64,000 nucleotides of DNA from Ligustrum vulgare. Its lineage: Eukaryota > Streptophyta > Magnoliopsida > Lamiales > Oleaceae. Shown piece after piece: positions 34,815-48,687 of this stretch. The first letter of the stretch is position 1. The number at the start of each line of letters is the position of its first letter. The notes under the pieces were generated by a model. The model was not told the origin of the DNA, searched no databases, and saw nothing but the letters and a program-made list of their open reading frames with translations. The position numbers and the translations under genes are program-made. Location: NCBI GenBank assembly GCA_963555705.1, contig OY743190.1:12003501-12067500 (forward strand). Reading direction: 5' to 3'.

Positions 34815-36108
34815 TACAGTGATTTGACTAGAATCAGCACAAACATTTTCAAAGTGGAATTATATTGAAAAGGAGTTCCATTTGAAATGATCTTGTGGAA
34901 AATAGGATTGTTATATGGTGCTAAAAGAAACCCAGATCATCAATTTTGCTTAATCAAGAACAACCTTTAAAAGTAATACTAATTTAAAAGAGGAAAAAAA
35001 AAATGATGCAATCGAACATGTTGGACGCAACTTATTCTTTTGCATCAAATAAATGCTCTAAATCATATAACCCGTGACTACTTGAGTATTGTGTACACGA
35101 ACATAAAATGTTCAACTTAAACAATTTTAAAAAAGTAAAAATCGAAAACTTAAACAAGCTCTGATGCTGGATGAATCTAAGATATTGTTCCAGCACGAAC
35201 AGTCACTACAAACCCAAATTACAAAGTTAAAAAAAATATATATTGACAGAACCAGCACGAATGGTCGAACATCTTAGCAGTAATAACTTTTATACCTTGT
35301 TGGTATAAATCATCATAAATCTTAAAAGGGGCCCACTAAATTATGTAACAATAATAATCTGATAATAATATTATTATTATTATATGCTTTCTTTTCATGT
35401 AAATGGAGAACTTTACTTAGTGGGGTAAGAGTGGAGACAAAATGTTGTCATGCAAATCACCTTTCAAAATGATTAACAGCGTAGATTTCATCGAACTAGA
35501 CACATAATGTCTTTAGTACGTTGAAGTTTGTTACTTTGAACACATAATGTCGTTCGTATGTCTCTCTCTCTCTTTCTTGTTCAGCAACAAAGCTTTTATA
35601 ATTAATTATGGCTATTTTCTTTCATATTAAGTTGATTGTGGTTTTGCTTTTATATCCGTCCCATCTAACCAAAAGGTTTGCTATTACATAACAAATGCAG
35701 AGTTAAAGTTTTCTTAGTCGATTATGTGCTAATATATTAAGAAAATTAAAGGCCCTTTTACTCAAAAGTCGAAAATTGATCACAAGATTAAAATGTTATT
35801 TTTGAACATATTTGAATAATTTTTTGAAAGTATAGATAAAGTTATTCTTAAATAAATAAATTCCTTATAAGTAACACAAGCACTGCTACAAGAAACAGAA
35901 GTAAAAGTGGAATAATTGTCAAAAGAGCCATATATATTGTATAATAAATATAATAGTAATAAAAAGTATTAATTAAATACCAAATAATTGTGAACTAAAT
36001 CTTTAATTAATGAATATTTAGTGTACAAAATAAAGTGAAAATTTGATTAATTGTGTTGCCATCAGGTAGAAGTGCAGCTAAGGTCATGTGATAGTAGTTA
36101 AGATATTA
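34815..36108. other. Intergenic, no gene recognised
   Basis: AT-rich sequence with a TTATTA tract near 35358-35380 and a CT-rich microsatellite near 35562-35575. Nothing else is supported. Confidence 0.4.
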
Positions 36109-36134
36109 CTAGTGAACCACCCATGCGATGCACG
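36109..36134 (-). mobile_element. Helitron 3' terminus (minus orientation)
   Basis: On the minus strand CGTGCATCGCATG (stem with one G-T pair), then GGTGGTTCA, then CTAG followed by T. It shares the GTGCATCGCAYGG core with the ends at 41082, 41926 and 45442. The 5' end was not found. Confidence 0.55.
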
Positions 36135-36464
36135 AAAAAAAACGTCTGAATAAATATAATCTCATGTGAAATTAAATGAATCACGAGACAAAATAAATAA
36201 CATTCACAAATAAAAGATAACATAATCATTTATTGGGTTCATATTACTGCAAATTTTGAAATAATGCTTTGTTCGCTACATTATTTGTTGAATTTGTTTA
36301 TTTTCTCTCCTTATCACAAATCATCATCTTTAATCTGGAACAATTGATTACCCTAGAAATTGCAACATAAATTTGTCTGTGTAAACAACAGTCTTCTAAG
36401 AAGAAGTCCCACATACAAAGAAATAGAAATCGGTAGATGTAGTAAACTTTGTATATTTTCTTGC

Positions 36465-36646
36465 ATTACTTGGAGGTTTAGTGAGTAAAATTATATACAA
36501 TTGTAAGAATTTATTATATAGTGAAAAAGTTTCGACGATCCATAAGTTTTGTCTTATTCTATTTTCTTGTTTGCTTAATTATTTCTTTGAAAAAAAAAAA
36601 ATTCAAAGGGTTAAGTAGATAGAGAATTGGCATTTAATTCCCAACA
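36465..36646 (+). mobile_element. Truncated 3' end of a copia-type LTR
   Basis: It matches the last 180 bp of the solo LTR at 1878-2412: GTGAGT, TATATACAATTGTAA, TTTATTATATAGTGAAA, CGACGATCC, then the terminal TTTAATTCCCAACA at 36633-36646. The left part is missing. Confidence 0.65.
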
Positions 36647-36989
36647 AAAGAATACTAATAATAATAAAAATGAAGAGGAAAAAAATATTTATCAAAAAAA
36701 AGAAAAAAAATTAATTCTTACACATAAATGAACTTTGTTTGATCTATCTTAAATATCAAACAAAAGTAAAGGCTTGGAAATGCATTAAGAAATTGGTTAA
36801 ATTTCTAAAGAGGAATTCCAAATAAATAAATAAATAAATAACAGTACATAGCATAAGGTACCTATGAAAATAAGATGAATCTCTCACATGCTGATGGATC
36901 TACTGTCCTGTACAACAGTTCTGCTGAAGTAGTGCACCATTTACTTTTGTTTTTTAGTTTGGAGGTCAATGTAAAGTATCCAATCGTGT

Positions 36990-37310
36990 GTTTCATTGAT
37001 GACAATGCTCATAGTTGATTGCTAATGAGAAACGTATATAGAAAACCCAGAATTTCTGTAGTAGATGATACCTTAGTATGCCAATATTAAACTCTAGATG
37101 CCCCAAGCTTTCGCTCAAACGAAGGACAAAAGATGTAGACTTGCAAATCAGAGGCCCAAATGAGAGCAAGTGATTCATATATAGCTTTGTGGATTGCTCT
37201 TCTGCTCATTCCTTCATTCACTGCAATTCGAATAACATAATGCACCCTTTGATTTTGTTTAAGATGGAAGTCAATGTCTTGTAGCCATTGTATTTTCCCG
37301 GTCACAATGC
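36990..37310 (-). other. Unrecognised open frame, about 72 codons
   Basis: The minus frame 37305-37087 reads WLQDIDFHLKQNQRV and AIHKAIYESLALIWASDL. It has ordinary amino-acid composition, unlike the low-complexity frames nearby, but I cannot assign it to a family and it lacks clear splice context. It could be a decayed exon. Confidence 0.2.
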
Positions 37311-37668
37311 GTGTAACTGATTTACTTTCTCTAAATCTAGGCGTTCATTCCTTTGTATCTAGAAATTTAAATTTAGAAGTAAACTTCTGCTTGGGACTGG
37401 AATTCAAAGAAATAAAAAGAATTATATAAATATGCAATAGTTAGAATAACAAAACTAAATAATTGTGCATAGGACTTGTATAATCGTCACTTTGCTTACT
37501 GTTAATTATGATACTGAATGGTGTTCTTGATTCTTGTATCTAGGCCTACATGTTTAGTTAACGCTAACTTCAAGATCAATTTTTCCAGATAAGCAGATAC
37601 ACATCTGGTTGGCAGTTTAATAATCGCCCAGATTCAAATAGACAAAAAGGAACAGAAGGTGAGAAACT

Positions 37669-39013
37669 AATCTCTATATACTATTTTTATATATGCGACT
37701 CCTACATCTAAAATTCAATACACTAACAGGTGACATAGTTTGTAGAATTTTATAAATTTTTAAAAAATGACATTAGAACTTCACAAACTTGTTTGTGTGG
37801 GACTATGTAGTCGCCTATGTTTGACATTTAAATGCGAGTTGTTCTCCATTTTTTTACCCTTGGTCTGTTTATTGAACTTTTGTTTCCCCTGTGTGTGTTG
37901 GTGAAATTTCTCCTTTGCCAAATTCATGAAGTATTAGCTTAATCATGTGGGAGCTGTAGAGGTTCCTTCAAAAAAATGTCTCTATTGTTTGAATGCTCTA
38001 ACTTTTCAGGAAACTAATCCAACACTTGCAACATAGTATATTAAAAAGGCAAACAGACAACTAAATACATCCTAACATGTATGTAAAGATCAAAATAATC
38101 ATTTAATATTGAATTAACAGCAAGCCAGATTTCATGATAGAAATAGCATCAATTAGTTGAATAAGCATGACTTTTTTTCAACAAAAAAAAAAAAAAAAAG
38201 CAGTGGCACCCGAGACCGGAAGCCTATTATTTTCCCTGCATAGCAATGGATATCCAAGATTCAATTTAATAAAAAAGGATGACAACTATGAATCTCAAAA
38301 ATAATCACTTAATTGAAAACGAAACACACTTACGTTGATACAAACTGAACATTAAATGCACAAATTCCATCAAAGATCAGCAAAAAAACCCATAAAGAGT
38401 TTGAAGAAACAACTTTTATTGTGTTTACAGAAATAAATCTGATGAAACCCAAGTTCATGATCAGTTATAGACCAGAAATGAAACCCAGAAAATATACTTC
38501 TATATTCATCACAATACAAAGAATGTAATCATAAAGACGAAATTGTAGAAACAGGGAAAAATCTAAGAGCATAATTGCGTTAATAACCGTACATTAAATG
38601 GAAAATGAACCACAAAGATAACAAAAAGGCATAACCAAGTGAAATTCAAACAAATGCAATGAATAGAAATTTCACATAAAAAAATCCAATGAAACCCATT
38701 ACTAATAAAGAAAAAAAAAATCAAGAAAAAGAAATCCTTCAAATTCATCCAAATGCACAAATACGAAGAAGCACGTGATTCAATGGGGAAAAAAGGCCCG
38801 AATGTGACTTACTTTTAGGCAGCTTGGGGCGAGAACCGGAAGCATCAATTGGTAGTTTTTCCCCTGATTTTAGCTTGAAGTCCGGTGGCAAAGATGGCAG
38901 CAATCAACGGTAGTTTTTCCCTTGATTTTGGATCATTTGAATTGTAGATGGAGTACAAGACACTATGCACTTTAGGGTCACCCTTCTTTCAAAATAAAAT
39001 TAAACGCAACTAT

Positions 39014-39058
<45 letters not shown>

Positions 39059-41939
39059 AGTAGAAGTGAGGAGAGAGAGTCATTTTAGAGGGAAATTTGC
39101 ATTTAATGATTCTCTCTCCTCAATTCTACTTATATATATATAAATAAATAAATAAAAGATAAAGATTTTTGTAGGAAAATTTATTATTTATTACATATTT
39201 AATAAGGGTTATAATAAATATATTATGTATAAATGTATTACATTGGAAATGAAAAAATTTGATTAATATATTTGAACATAAATAAATGTGATCTATTTAA
39301 TTGTGTTATGTAGGAAATGAAAAAATTGTATTAATATATTTGAACATAAATAAATGTCATATCTATATAAATGTGTTATATTGAAAATGAAAATTTTGGA
39401 TTAATATATTTGAAAATAAATAAATACATGCTATATAAATTTGCTAACATAGAAATTAAAAATTTGAATTAATATATTTTGAAAATAAATGAATAAAATA
39501 AATATAGAAAAGATAAAGATTTTGTAGGAAAATTTATTATTTATTACATATTTAGTAAGAGTTGTAGTAAATGTAATATTTGTAAATGTGTTACACTGGA
39601 AATGAAAAAATTAGATTAATATATTTAAATATAAATAATGTGATATCTATGTAAATGTGTTATGTAGGAAATGAACATAAATAAATGTGATATCTATTTA
39701 AATGTGTTATATAGAAAATGAAAAAATTGTATTAATATATTTGAATATAAATAAATGTCATATCTATGTAAATGTGTTATATTGAAAATGAAAATTTTGG
39801 ATTAATATATTTGAAAATAAATAAATAAATGCGTGCTATATAAATTTGTTAAGTTAAAAATGAAATTTTGAATTAATATATTTTGAAAATAAATAAATAA
39901 AATCATTGAAATTTTACTTCCTAATATGTCAATAAATGAGTAGGTTCTTCAATAAACATATTATAAAAATAATTAATTATTTGCTATCAACCTTTTACAG
40001 CCAATGATAAATTGGTAGAAAATTTAATCCTTTCATCATTTTGACAAAAATTGGTATGTTTAAAAAATAAGGAAAAATAAAATATATGTAAGCAACATAT
40101 TAAAAAATAAAGTTAATTAAAAATTATAACATATTAAAAGAAAAATAGGTGATAAGGTGGGCAAATTTTCAGAGAAAAACGTAAATAAAAGTCAAAAGAA
40201 AATTTAATATAAAAGATTTAATTAAATGTCAAACTTTGAATGGTGCAGTACACTGTGTGTGCACCATTTTTTATTTTGATTAGTTTTGTTTTTTTTTTTT
40301 AAATTTTAAACTCAATGACATGTGTTATGGAGGAAATGAAAAAAATTGGATTAATGTATTTTAAAATAAATAAATATATGCTATATAAATTTGTTAAGTT
40401 ACAAATTTAAAAATTGAATTAATATATTTTGAAAATAAATAAATAAAATCATTGAAATTTTACTTCCTAATATGTCAATAAATGAGTAGGATCTTCAATA
40501 CGCATGTTACAAAAATAATTAATTATTTTTTATCAACTTTTTAACCACACATATTTTTCTCTCCAATTTTCAGCCATTATTTTTTACCTCAAAATCATTT
40601 ATACAGGTTTATAAATCAAACAGCATTACCAAACGGAGGCTTAATCTTTACATCATTTTGACAAAAATTGACATATTTAAAAAATAAGGAAAAATAAAAT
40701 ATATTAATTAATATATTGGATTTCAAATAAAATATATGTGAGTAACACATTAAAAAATATAGTTAATAAAAAATTATAACATATTAAAAAGGAAATAGGT
40801 GATGAGGTGGAAAGATTTTAAGAGAAAAATGTAATTAAAAATCAAAAGAATTTTATATAAAAAAATTTATAAGTGCCGAATTTTGAGTGGTGCGGTATAC
40901 TTAGTATACATGTAACATTTTTTTATTTTGATTAGTTTTGTCTTTTTTAAAGTTTCAAATTCAACAATATTTTGTATTGAAATTTTATTTGATTTATGTT
41001 TTTTTTTTATTTGATATGATTATATAATTAAGATATTTTCAAAATTATGATATAAAAATTATATATTCCGTGCATCGCACGGATAGACAACTAGATTAAT
41101 ATATTTGAACATAATTAATGTGATATTTATGTAAATGTGTTATGTAGGAAATGAAAAAATTTAGTTAATATATTTTAACATAAATAAATATAATATCTAT
41201 GTAAATATGTTATTTTATTTATGAAATCAAAAAATTGTATTAATATATTTGAACATAAATAAATGTCATATCTATGTAAATATGTTAAATTGAAATTGAA
41301 AATTTCGGATTAATATATTTGAAAATAAAAAATCCATGCAATATAAATTTGTTAAGTTAAAAATGAAGATTTTGAATCAATATATTTTGAAAATAAATAA
41401 ATAAAATCATTGAAGTTTTACTTCCTAATATGTCAATAAATGAGTAGGTTTTTCAATAAGTATATCACAAAAATTATTACCAAATGGAGGCTTAATTATT
41501 TCATTATTTTGAGAAAAATGACATGTTAAAAAAATAAGGAAAAATAAAATATATTAATTACTATATTGAATTTCAAATAAAATATATCTAAGTAACACAT
41601 TAAAAAATATAGTTAATAATAAATTATAACTTATTAAAAGGGAAATAGATGATGAAGTGGGCAAATTTTCAGAGAAAAATGTAAATAAAAGTTTTAAAAA
41701 AAATTATATAAAAAATTTAAATGAATGTCAAATTTTAAGTGGCGCGGTATACTAAATGTACATGTAACATTTTTTTATTTTGAATAGTTTTATCTTTTTT
41801 AAAGTTTCAAATTCAATAACATTTTGTATTGAAATTTCATTGAAATTATGTTTTTTATTTGATATGATTGAATCAAAATGTTTTTAAAATTATGATTTAA
41901 AAATTATATATTCCGTGAATCGCATGGGTAGACAACTAG
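37669..41939 (+). mobile_element. Helitron-type region with two successive 3' ends and repeated modules
   Basis: Two + strand 3' ends are present. At 41068-41094 CCGTGCATCGCACGG is followed by CTAG. At 41914-41939 CCGTGAATCGCATGG is followed by CTAG then T. Upstream, three diverged copies of one module recur: 'ttttacttcctaatatgtc' near 39910, 40455 and 41415, and 'tggtgcagtacac'/'ggtgcggtatac' near 40240, 40890 and 41742. This looks like tandem or nested insertion of one family. TCTCTATATACTATTT at about 37669, preceded by A, is a candidate 5' end. No Rep/helicase frame was seen, so the elements are non-autonomous. Confidence 0.5.
39018..39051. repeat. (AT)n microsatellite
   Basis: About 17 AT units, followed by TAAATAAAAG. 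Flanked by CT/GA-rich inverted segments (GAGGAGAGAGAGTCATTTTA at about 39067 and its partner ATGATTCTCTCTCCTCAATT at about 39107), which could form a hairpin. Confidence 0.8.
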
Positions 41940-44900
41940 TATATATAAAAACAGAAGTGCCGTCAAAATTTTTTCCCGCCCATTTGCACTTTTTATTTTT
42001 GGAATTTTTTTTTTTTTCAATTGAATTTCCGGAATTGGGAAATGAGTTGTTGACAATTAATGAGACATTTAATGTGGGAAAGTGTGTAATGCATTGTAAA
42101 TAGGCACTTGACTACATGTATTGAATGCTAATAGTTTGTCTATATATATATATTATTTTAGGGAACTATATTCATACAACACATTTTTTTAAATTTACAC
42201 CATAGTTTAATTGCAAGATAGATCTTAGGTGTTTGTTTAGTTTTACTTTTATATCCTTAACTTTTTTTAATCGCATTGTTATTTATAACATTCAATTAAT
42301 TAAAAAAATTTATTTCTAATCGCAATTTCTATTCAAATATTCTGCTAATTTGCATTGAAAGGATGTGCAAATATTTTTTTTTAACTTTTGTATTAATTAT
42401 TTATTTTGATTATTTAAAAATATGAGAGATAAATAAGTGTTTTTCGCCAACAAAACAAATATATTGAATAAAAATCGTCTCAAAAGACAAGATGTAGAAA
42501 TTAATAAAGAGTTGATGATAAAAAAATTATAAAATTTTTTAATATAACTATTATAATTTGAAATAGTTTTATTGTTTGTAAAATTTTAATAATTATTTTA
42601 ACATAATATTATTTTTTATGCATTTTGTATACGAGAGAAATTATGTATAAGCATTAAAAATTAACAAGCACTTATCAAAATTCATATTGTTAAATTGCAA
42701 CTTCCGTAGATCATTTTTGTTTTCCAGTCTAAAATACTTTCCAAAAATTGGAATGCATTAATATTCATCATTAATTGCTTTATAAAAAATAAATTTTATA
42801 AAGAAATTAATACATTTGGAAAACTACACATTAACTTTGAAAAACAAAAATAACTTTACTTTTTCGTGCATTATTTGTGCATTAATTAGATTAATATTTG
42901 TTCTTTTTTGTTTAGTTAAAAATATTAGTGACAAATAAGTTTGTTTACACTTCTTAATAGATTTTTTTTCCAGAAAGCAGTAATTTTTTTTTTAGAAAAC
43001 GGTGGCTATTCATTTTTTTTAATTCTTTGAATTAAACTTGCTTGCATCAACGTAAGAGGTACTCATGATAATTAATAATTTATTGAAAGTAAAACTAATT
43101 ATTATGTCATCACATTGATATACATTTGAATGGTATTATGGAAATCATTTTACATAGTGAAATTAATTACTATGTTATGGATGACGTGTTGACTGCATTT
43201 GGTCCCTGTTTAAGACTCATTATTTGGAATAATGTGATTTTGAATAGTAAATTTTTTAGAGAATGTGTAGTTAAAAATTGGAGAATATTTTTGGACTTAT
43301 GTGTAGATTATTTTATTGGTATAATGTGTGGTTGAAAATGAGTTTTTAAAAAATGAGATTTAAAAATAATAGGTACCAAACAGGGGCTTGATGATGCGTT
43401 TAGTGCAATGGGAAATGAAATTGAAATTATTAAGGATGTTCATTTTAATACTTAAAAACGCAACTCCAAACAATGTGCAAATATCTGTTATTTTCGATAA
43501 AAAATAATATCAATTTTTTATCGAACAACAACTTCATTTTTTTTTTTTTGTGAAAAAATGTGGAAAACTTAATAATCATTTACTACTTAAATATATAAAT
43601 TGATTTTTATTACTCAAAGAAGCTTTTATAATTTGAAGTAGTTTTATTATTTGTAAAATTTTATTAATTATTTTAATATATTATTTTTTATGCATTTTGT
43701 GTACGGGAGAAAACTTATTATTATTATTATTATTTTATTATATATAGTATATATTAAACCACAACAGCCGTAAAAAAAATTTCACGCCCACTGTCACTTA
43801 TTTTTTTAGAAACCTTATGTTTTTTTTCCTGATTTTCGATACAATTTTTTAACATTAATTAGCAACTTGAATATGTATTGGAATAGGTGGAAAACGTGTC
43901 ATGCCAGTGACCTTTCATTTGTTGATGTTGAATTGATTAATGAGGTGTGGATGGGAAATGACTTTTCATTTTTCCATTTCATATTAAATGCTCGATGTAA
44001 TTTTTTGCTGGCTTAAGTATTAATTAGTATTAATACATTTTTTTTGAATAAAACAAATATAAGATTAATTTTAATAATTGTCTAAAAATTATATGATCTA
44101 AAATTCTCGGTATAATTTTTTGACCTTCAATGTTATCCAGTTGCCATGTCAGGATAATTGCAAGATTTGCGTAAGTACTATTTTAACTACTTGATTTTAT
44201 ATGTAAAACTATAATGTTATTGGTTAAGAATGAATAATATTTTTTTAATAATTCTTAATTTTAATAGTTGTGTAAAGGTTATATGGTACGATTTTTGCTA
44301 TAATTTTTTTACTCCAACATTGTCGATTGTTATATCATGATAATTGCTAGATTTATGAACTTGTTATTTTGACCACTTGATTTTATAGGTGAAAATATAA
44401 TTTTATTGGTCAAATGCAAATATTTGTGGGTTAAGATTCAGCAAGCTTTTATAATTATTATGATTCTTATTTTTGAATGAAAAATTTAAAGCTTAAATAC
44501 GAGAGGAGAATGCATAAACCATTAGAAATATATTGATACATTCTACATAATCAATATTGTATCCATAATATTAAATAAAAAACATGATACACCATTAAAT
44601 AAACTACTAAATTTGGATTTTCTTTGAAGTTGACCATAACTCATAAAAATTATTGAAATTAACAATCATTTTTATTGGTCAAATACAAAAATTTGCTCTT
44701 AAGATTAAACAAAAGCTTATAATTATTGTGATTGATGTTTCTAAAAGAAATTTAGATAAAATGTTAAATACGTGAGGAAAATGCAAAAATTGTGGTTAAA
44801 AGCGAATAATATTCTTTTAATCATTCTTAATTTTAATAGTTGTGTGAAGATTATATGGTATACCATTTTCGTTATAATTTTTTTGTCACCAACATAGCAT

Positions 44901-45455
44901 GTTGTCATATCATGATAATTGCTAAATTTATGTAATTATTATTTTGACTACTTGATTTTATAATTAAAAAGTATAGTTTTATTGGTTAAATACAAATATT
45001 TGTGAGTTTAAGATTAAGCACACATTTATAATTATTGTGATTTATATTTTTGAATCAAAATTGGAAAAACTTAAATACGAGAGGCATAAATCATGAGAAA
45101 TAATTGATACCTTCCACAATATATTTATATTTGGCGAATACTTTAGTATTATTTACTAATGTATTAAGTAAAATACTAAAGTATCCGACAAACATAGCAT
45201 CCTCAATATCTCACTTATTTTTATTTATGGATTAAAATTGTGTAGTATTGAATTTATAATGCTTATACTAAACTTAAAAGAAAAGTGTTGACATATTTTA
45301 TTACAAATCAAATTTGTATTTTCAATTGGAAAATTGCATTCGTACAGGGCCTGTACCTGTAGGATTACTCTTTTCAATATACCAAAATTATTCACTAATT
45401 TTACAATATATTTTGTACGATACAATATTCGTGCATCGCACGGGTGATGCACTAG
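41940..45455 (+). mobile_element. Second Helitron-type region ending at 45455
   Basis: The 3' end is CGTGCATCGCACG (45430-45442), GGTGATGCA, then CTAG (45452-45455) followed by T. The start is unresolved: TCCCGCCC-type leader phrases appear at about 41970 and, related, at about 43775 (TTCACGCCCACTGTCAC). The interior 44060-45090 contains several diverged copies of a module with 'aatagttgtgtaaaggttatatgg' and 'catatcatgataattgcta'. No coding sequence was recognised. Confidence 0.45.
43198..43392. repeat. MITE-like element within the Helitron region
   Basis: The ends GGTCCCTGTTTAAGACTCATT (left) and the reverse complement of AATAGGTACCAAACAGGGGC (right) are imperfect inverted repeats. The interior contains the 'tgtgtagttaaaaattgg' phrase seen in several similar fragments of the window. 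No secure target duplication. Confidence 0.4.
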
Positions 45456-45460
45456 TAATA

Positions 45461-45506
<46 letters not shown>

Positions 45507-46553
45507 GGCATTCTTGCATCAACTTACGTACAATTGATTCTCAATATTTGTCCGCCAAAAACAATCGGTGTGATGAAAAGGGAAGGGAACAATAATTCCC
45601 AGAAACTCCTATTAATTATGATGAAGTGAACAATAATTCCTTTTCTCCCAAAAAACAGAGTGGAAATCTCACGGGTTTATGTTGCAGACAGTTATTTTGG
45701 TGGACAGTTAATTAAAAAATGGCGGAAATTGAGAGTGAGTGCCATAATTTTAAACACACACTCAAAACTCCCAAAATTATAGTAACTACAACAAAAAAAA
45801 ATATTTAGAAATTTAATTTAAAAAAATATATATCATGATTGATATAGATATAGATTGAATTCCACAAAAGAAATTGGAATCAAAATAGAAATTCAGTAAA
45901 AAAAACTTCCCATGCCAGTTGGACAATGAATTAAATTAGATATGAATTCTCAAGACATTGACCACGTTCTAGAGTTACATGGCGGTTTCCATTAAAAAAA
46001 TAAATAAAATTAGAAATTGAATTCCACCAAAGAAATTGGAATCAAAATTGAAATTCAGTCAAAATAGGTTATATAAGAAGTCAATCAAGATTGGCACTCT
46101 ACTTTTCCTAGTCTTAATTCCCAGGTTGGATGGAAACAATATAGCAAAAGGATAATCATAAGACGATCGAAGCCTCGTCTCAAAGTGACAAAGGCATCAT
46201 AGTTCGTTGCAATTTATTTACTATTTTCAAAACTATGGATATTTACTTCACGAGACATCTATTTTGTACATTGACATATTTGATAGCTCTATTTTTGGTG
46301 GCAAGCCGTGGCCCGTAGGATCCACTTTTTAGTTCATTTAGGTCACCATACCTAGTGACACCTATCAGATTTGACTCCTGAGTCGTTAGGATAATAGGAT
46401 TAGACCACGTGTTAAGCATCTAGTGAACATGTACAATTTAGTCATTATTGAATGTTTTGAGTTTGATAAAAATAAAATAAAAAAATTGGGCAGCTCGAGC
46501 AGCTAGCTGCTCGAAGTTGGGATGAAATTGGCATTGTGCTGCCCTTTTTGTTC

Positions 46554-46588
<35 letters not shown>

Positions 46589-47794
46589 GGATATGAGCTC
46601 ACGATTGGTGTCGTTCAAAGGCAATGCAAATATACGCATCTATGGTATCCTTTTCGGTATTTTCTCTTCAATCTGGATCATATTTTTTATAGTAATTGTT
46701 AAACTTGTTTATAAACAACGCATTTCCTTGAACTACTTCTCGATCACATATTTTACTTCGAAAATTGTTTATCAACAAAGATAAGTTTCCAAATAGAAGT
46801 TAATACTCACATTTATTGTCTCTCTCAAACTCATAATATCTTTCATCGTTGACTGAATTGAATGTCGAAGGATATGCGATCGTCTCATCCACCATCGAGG
46901 AGAGGGAACGTGCATCAAATACATTGTTCAAATGTGCATGAACCTTACACGTGAACGACAGATCTTTGAGAATATTAAAAATGTAAGAGAAGTCTCTCAA
47001 TCATAAGCAAACACATAGACATTGAGAGGCAATGATTTTTTTTAAAAAATTATTACTTGAGAAACGATAATTAATATTTGCATAGTTTGCCCTTTAAAAA
47101 TTAGGAAATTAAATATTTGTGTACATCACTTGCATAATATTTTATGGATTGATGAGGTGCCAAAAGGAAATAGGCAAGCTTTTTTTATATAAATTTATTT
47201 TGTTGACGCTTCCTAATATATACATTCAATTCAGACGATTCGATGACTAAGTTTGGTCTGACTCAAGAAACTCCCTCTAGAGCAAAGCAAGCTGTAACAA
47301 ATAAGAATCCAGTTGTCGATTCTGTATTCATTGATCCAGGACAAGAGGTCATGACGCAAACATATATCTACTACTATTTAGTATTTACAATTGGTCGAAC
47401 TCATAATGTGTTTGGTATTGTTTAAAAAAAAATAAAATTAAATGAATAGTGATTTTTAGGAGAATTGATAATTGAAATTTTGTTGAAAAGTCAAATATTG
47501 TGGACTTGACTTTTAATGAATTGTTGAGATTGAATGTAAAATAAAAAAATAAAATAAAAAATTATTGAAAACCAAACAAGGGCTCAATAAATATAGGGGG
47601 AACTGAACAGGGTCTAAAGTAGCAGTGGCCAATGCAACAAAGCTATTACAATAAATCTATAAGATGTAATGTACATATAGTACAATCGTAAAAATTAAGT
47701 CAAATAATAATAATAATAATAATAATAACAATAACAACAACAACAACAGTGGGATGCAAGAAACTCAAGATAAAACGCAAAAAAATTTTGATCA
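45456..47794. other. Intergenic with microsatellites, no gene recognised
   Basis: (TAA)n lies at about 45455-45503, an 18-bp perfect palindrome CGAGCAGCTAGCTGCTCG at 46496-46513, (TA)n at about 46558-46583, and (TAA)n/(CAA)n at about 47703-47748. Short frames at 46536-46784 and 47243-47425 have no motifs. Confidence 0.45.
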
Positions 47795-47809
47795 CACTAC
47801 AAGGAAAAA

Positions 47810-48110
47810 GGCCTTTTGCAACATGTAAACGGCAACATTCATTAATTGAATGTTGGTAAATGTGGTCTACGGCAACATTCAGTGATTGCATGTTGCCATT
47901 GATCCATTTATTTGACCTTCAGCAACATTCAGTAAGTAAGTATTGCTAATAATAAGCTTTTGCAGCGTTCAGAAAATGTTGCAATAAGTTTAGCCTTTTG
48001 CAACGCACAATGCGTGTTGAGAAAGCCCAACATTTGGCAATGCGCAATGCGCGTTGCAATAAGTTTAGCCTTTGGCAACTCGCACTGCGCGTTGCAAAAG
48101 GGTTTTAGGA
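47810..48110. repeat. CACTA left subterminal repeats
   Basis: Repeats built on GCAACATTCAnTnATTGnATGTTGCC at first, then GCAACGCACAATGCGYGTTG and GCAATGCGCAATGCGCGTTGC. They lie in both orientations and form short inverted pairs. They match in type the array at the other end, as expected for transposase binding sites. Confidence 0.8.
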
Positions 48111-48329
48111 CTAAATTTTTACATTTACCAAAGGTTGAGACTAAATTGTAAATATCAAATCTCTAAACATCAAAACCTACCCCTAAACTGCACATCCCAC
48201 GACTCAGCTCTCTATAAACGACATTTCTCCCCGACCTCATCTCCCTCGGCCATCCCCAGCAAACCACTTTGTCACCACCCGACCCCCAAATCACGACTCA
48301 GGACCCCCAAACTTCGTAATGCTTTATTT

Positions 48330-48559
48330 ATGTTGGTGTACTATTTTCATGGGAAAGTTGTTATACAAGCAAGACCAGGAGTGAAAATAATAGTTCACGA
48401 TGGCACGATAGTTGAAAATAAGGTACGTAATCAGAAACTAGACCATGGGTAGCACTGTCATAGTTCATGGCAACAGCGTTTAATAATTTAAACGTTAATG
48501 AAATTTCTATGTTTCAGATCATTACAAGCCAAGGAGACATTGGAGGAGAATCTTTATAG
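48330..48559 (+). pseudogene. Possible captured host-gene fragment: two spliced exons inside the CACTA element
   Basis: 48330-48422 is an open 31-codon exon (MLVYYFHGKVVIQARPG, then VKIIVHDGTIVENK) followed by GTACGT. After a short intron ending TTTCAG, 48518-48559 continues in phase (IITSQGDIGGESL) to TAG. Clean GT-AG borders, ordinary amino-acid composition and absence from known CACTA proteins suggest a piece of a host gene carried by the transposon. I do not recognise the source protein. It might be the C-terminus of a larger gene, with earlier exons missing or within the C-rich stretch 48180-48320. Confidence 0.4.
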
Positions 48560-48687
48560 ATTTTTGAATTGATGCAGAAGGGAGGTTGTTTTTCGATTTT
48601 TGTTTTTTAGATAAAGTTATATAGACCGGACCCTCAGCCTTCATAAAACAAAAGAAAGAAAAATACCAGTTAGAATTAGAAGATTTA

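Noticed and set aside
47243..48452. Small + frames upstream of and at the left end of the CACTA element
   Set aside because: Apart from the spliced pair at 48330-48559, these frames either lie in ordinary intergenic DNA or read through subterminal repeats.
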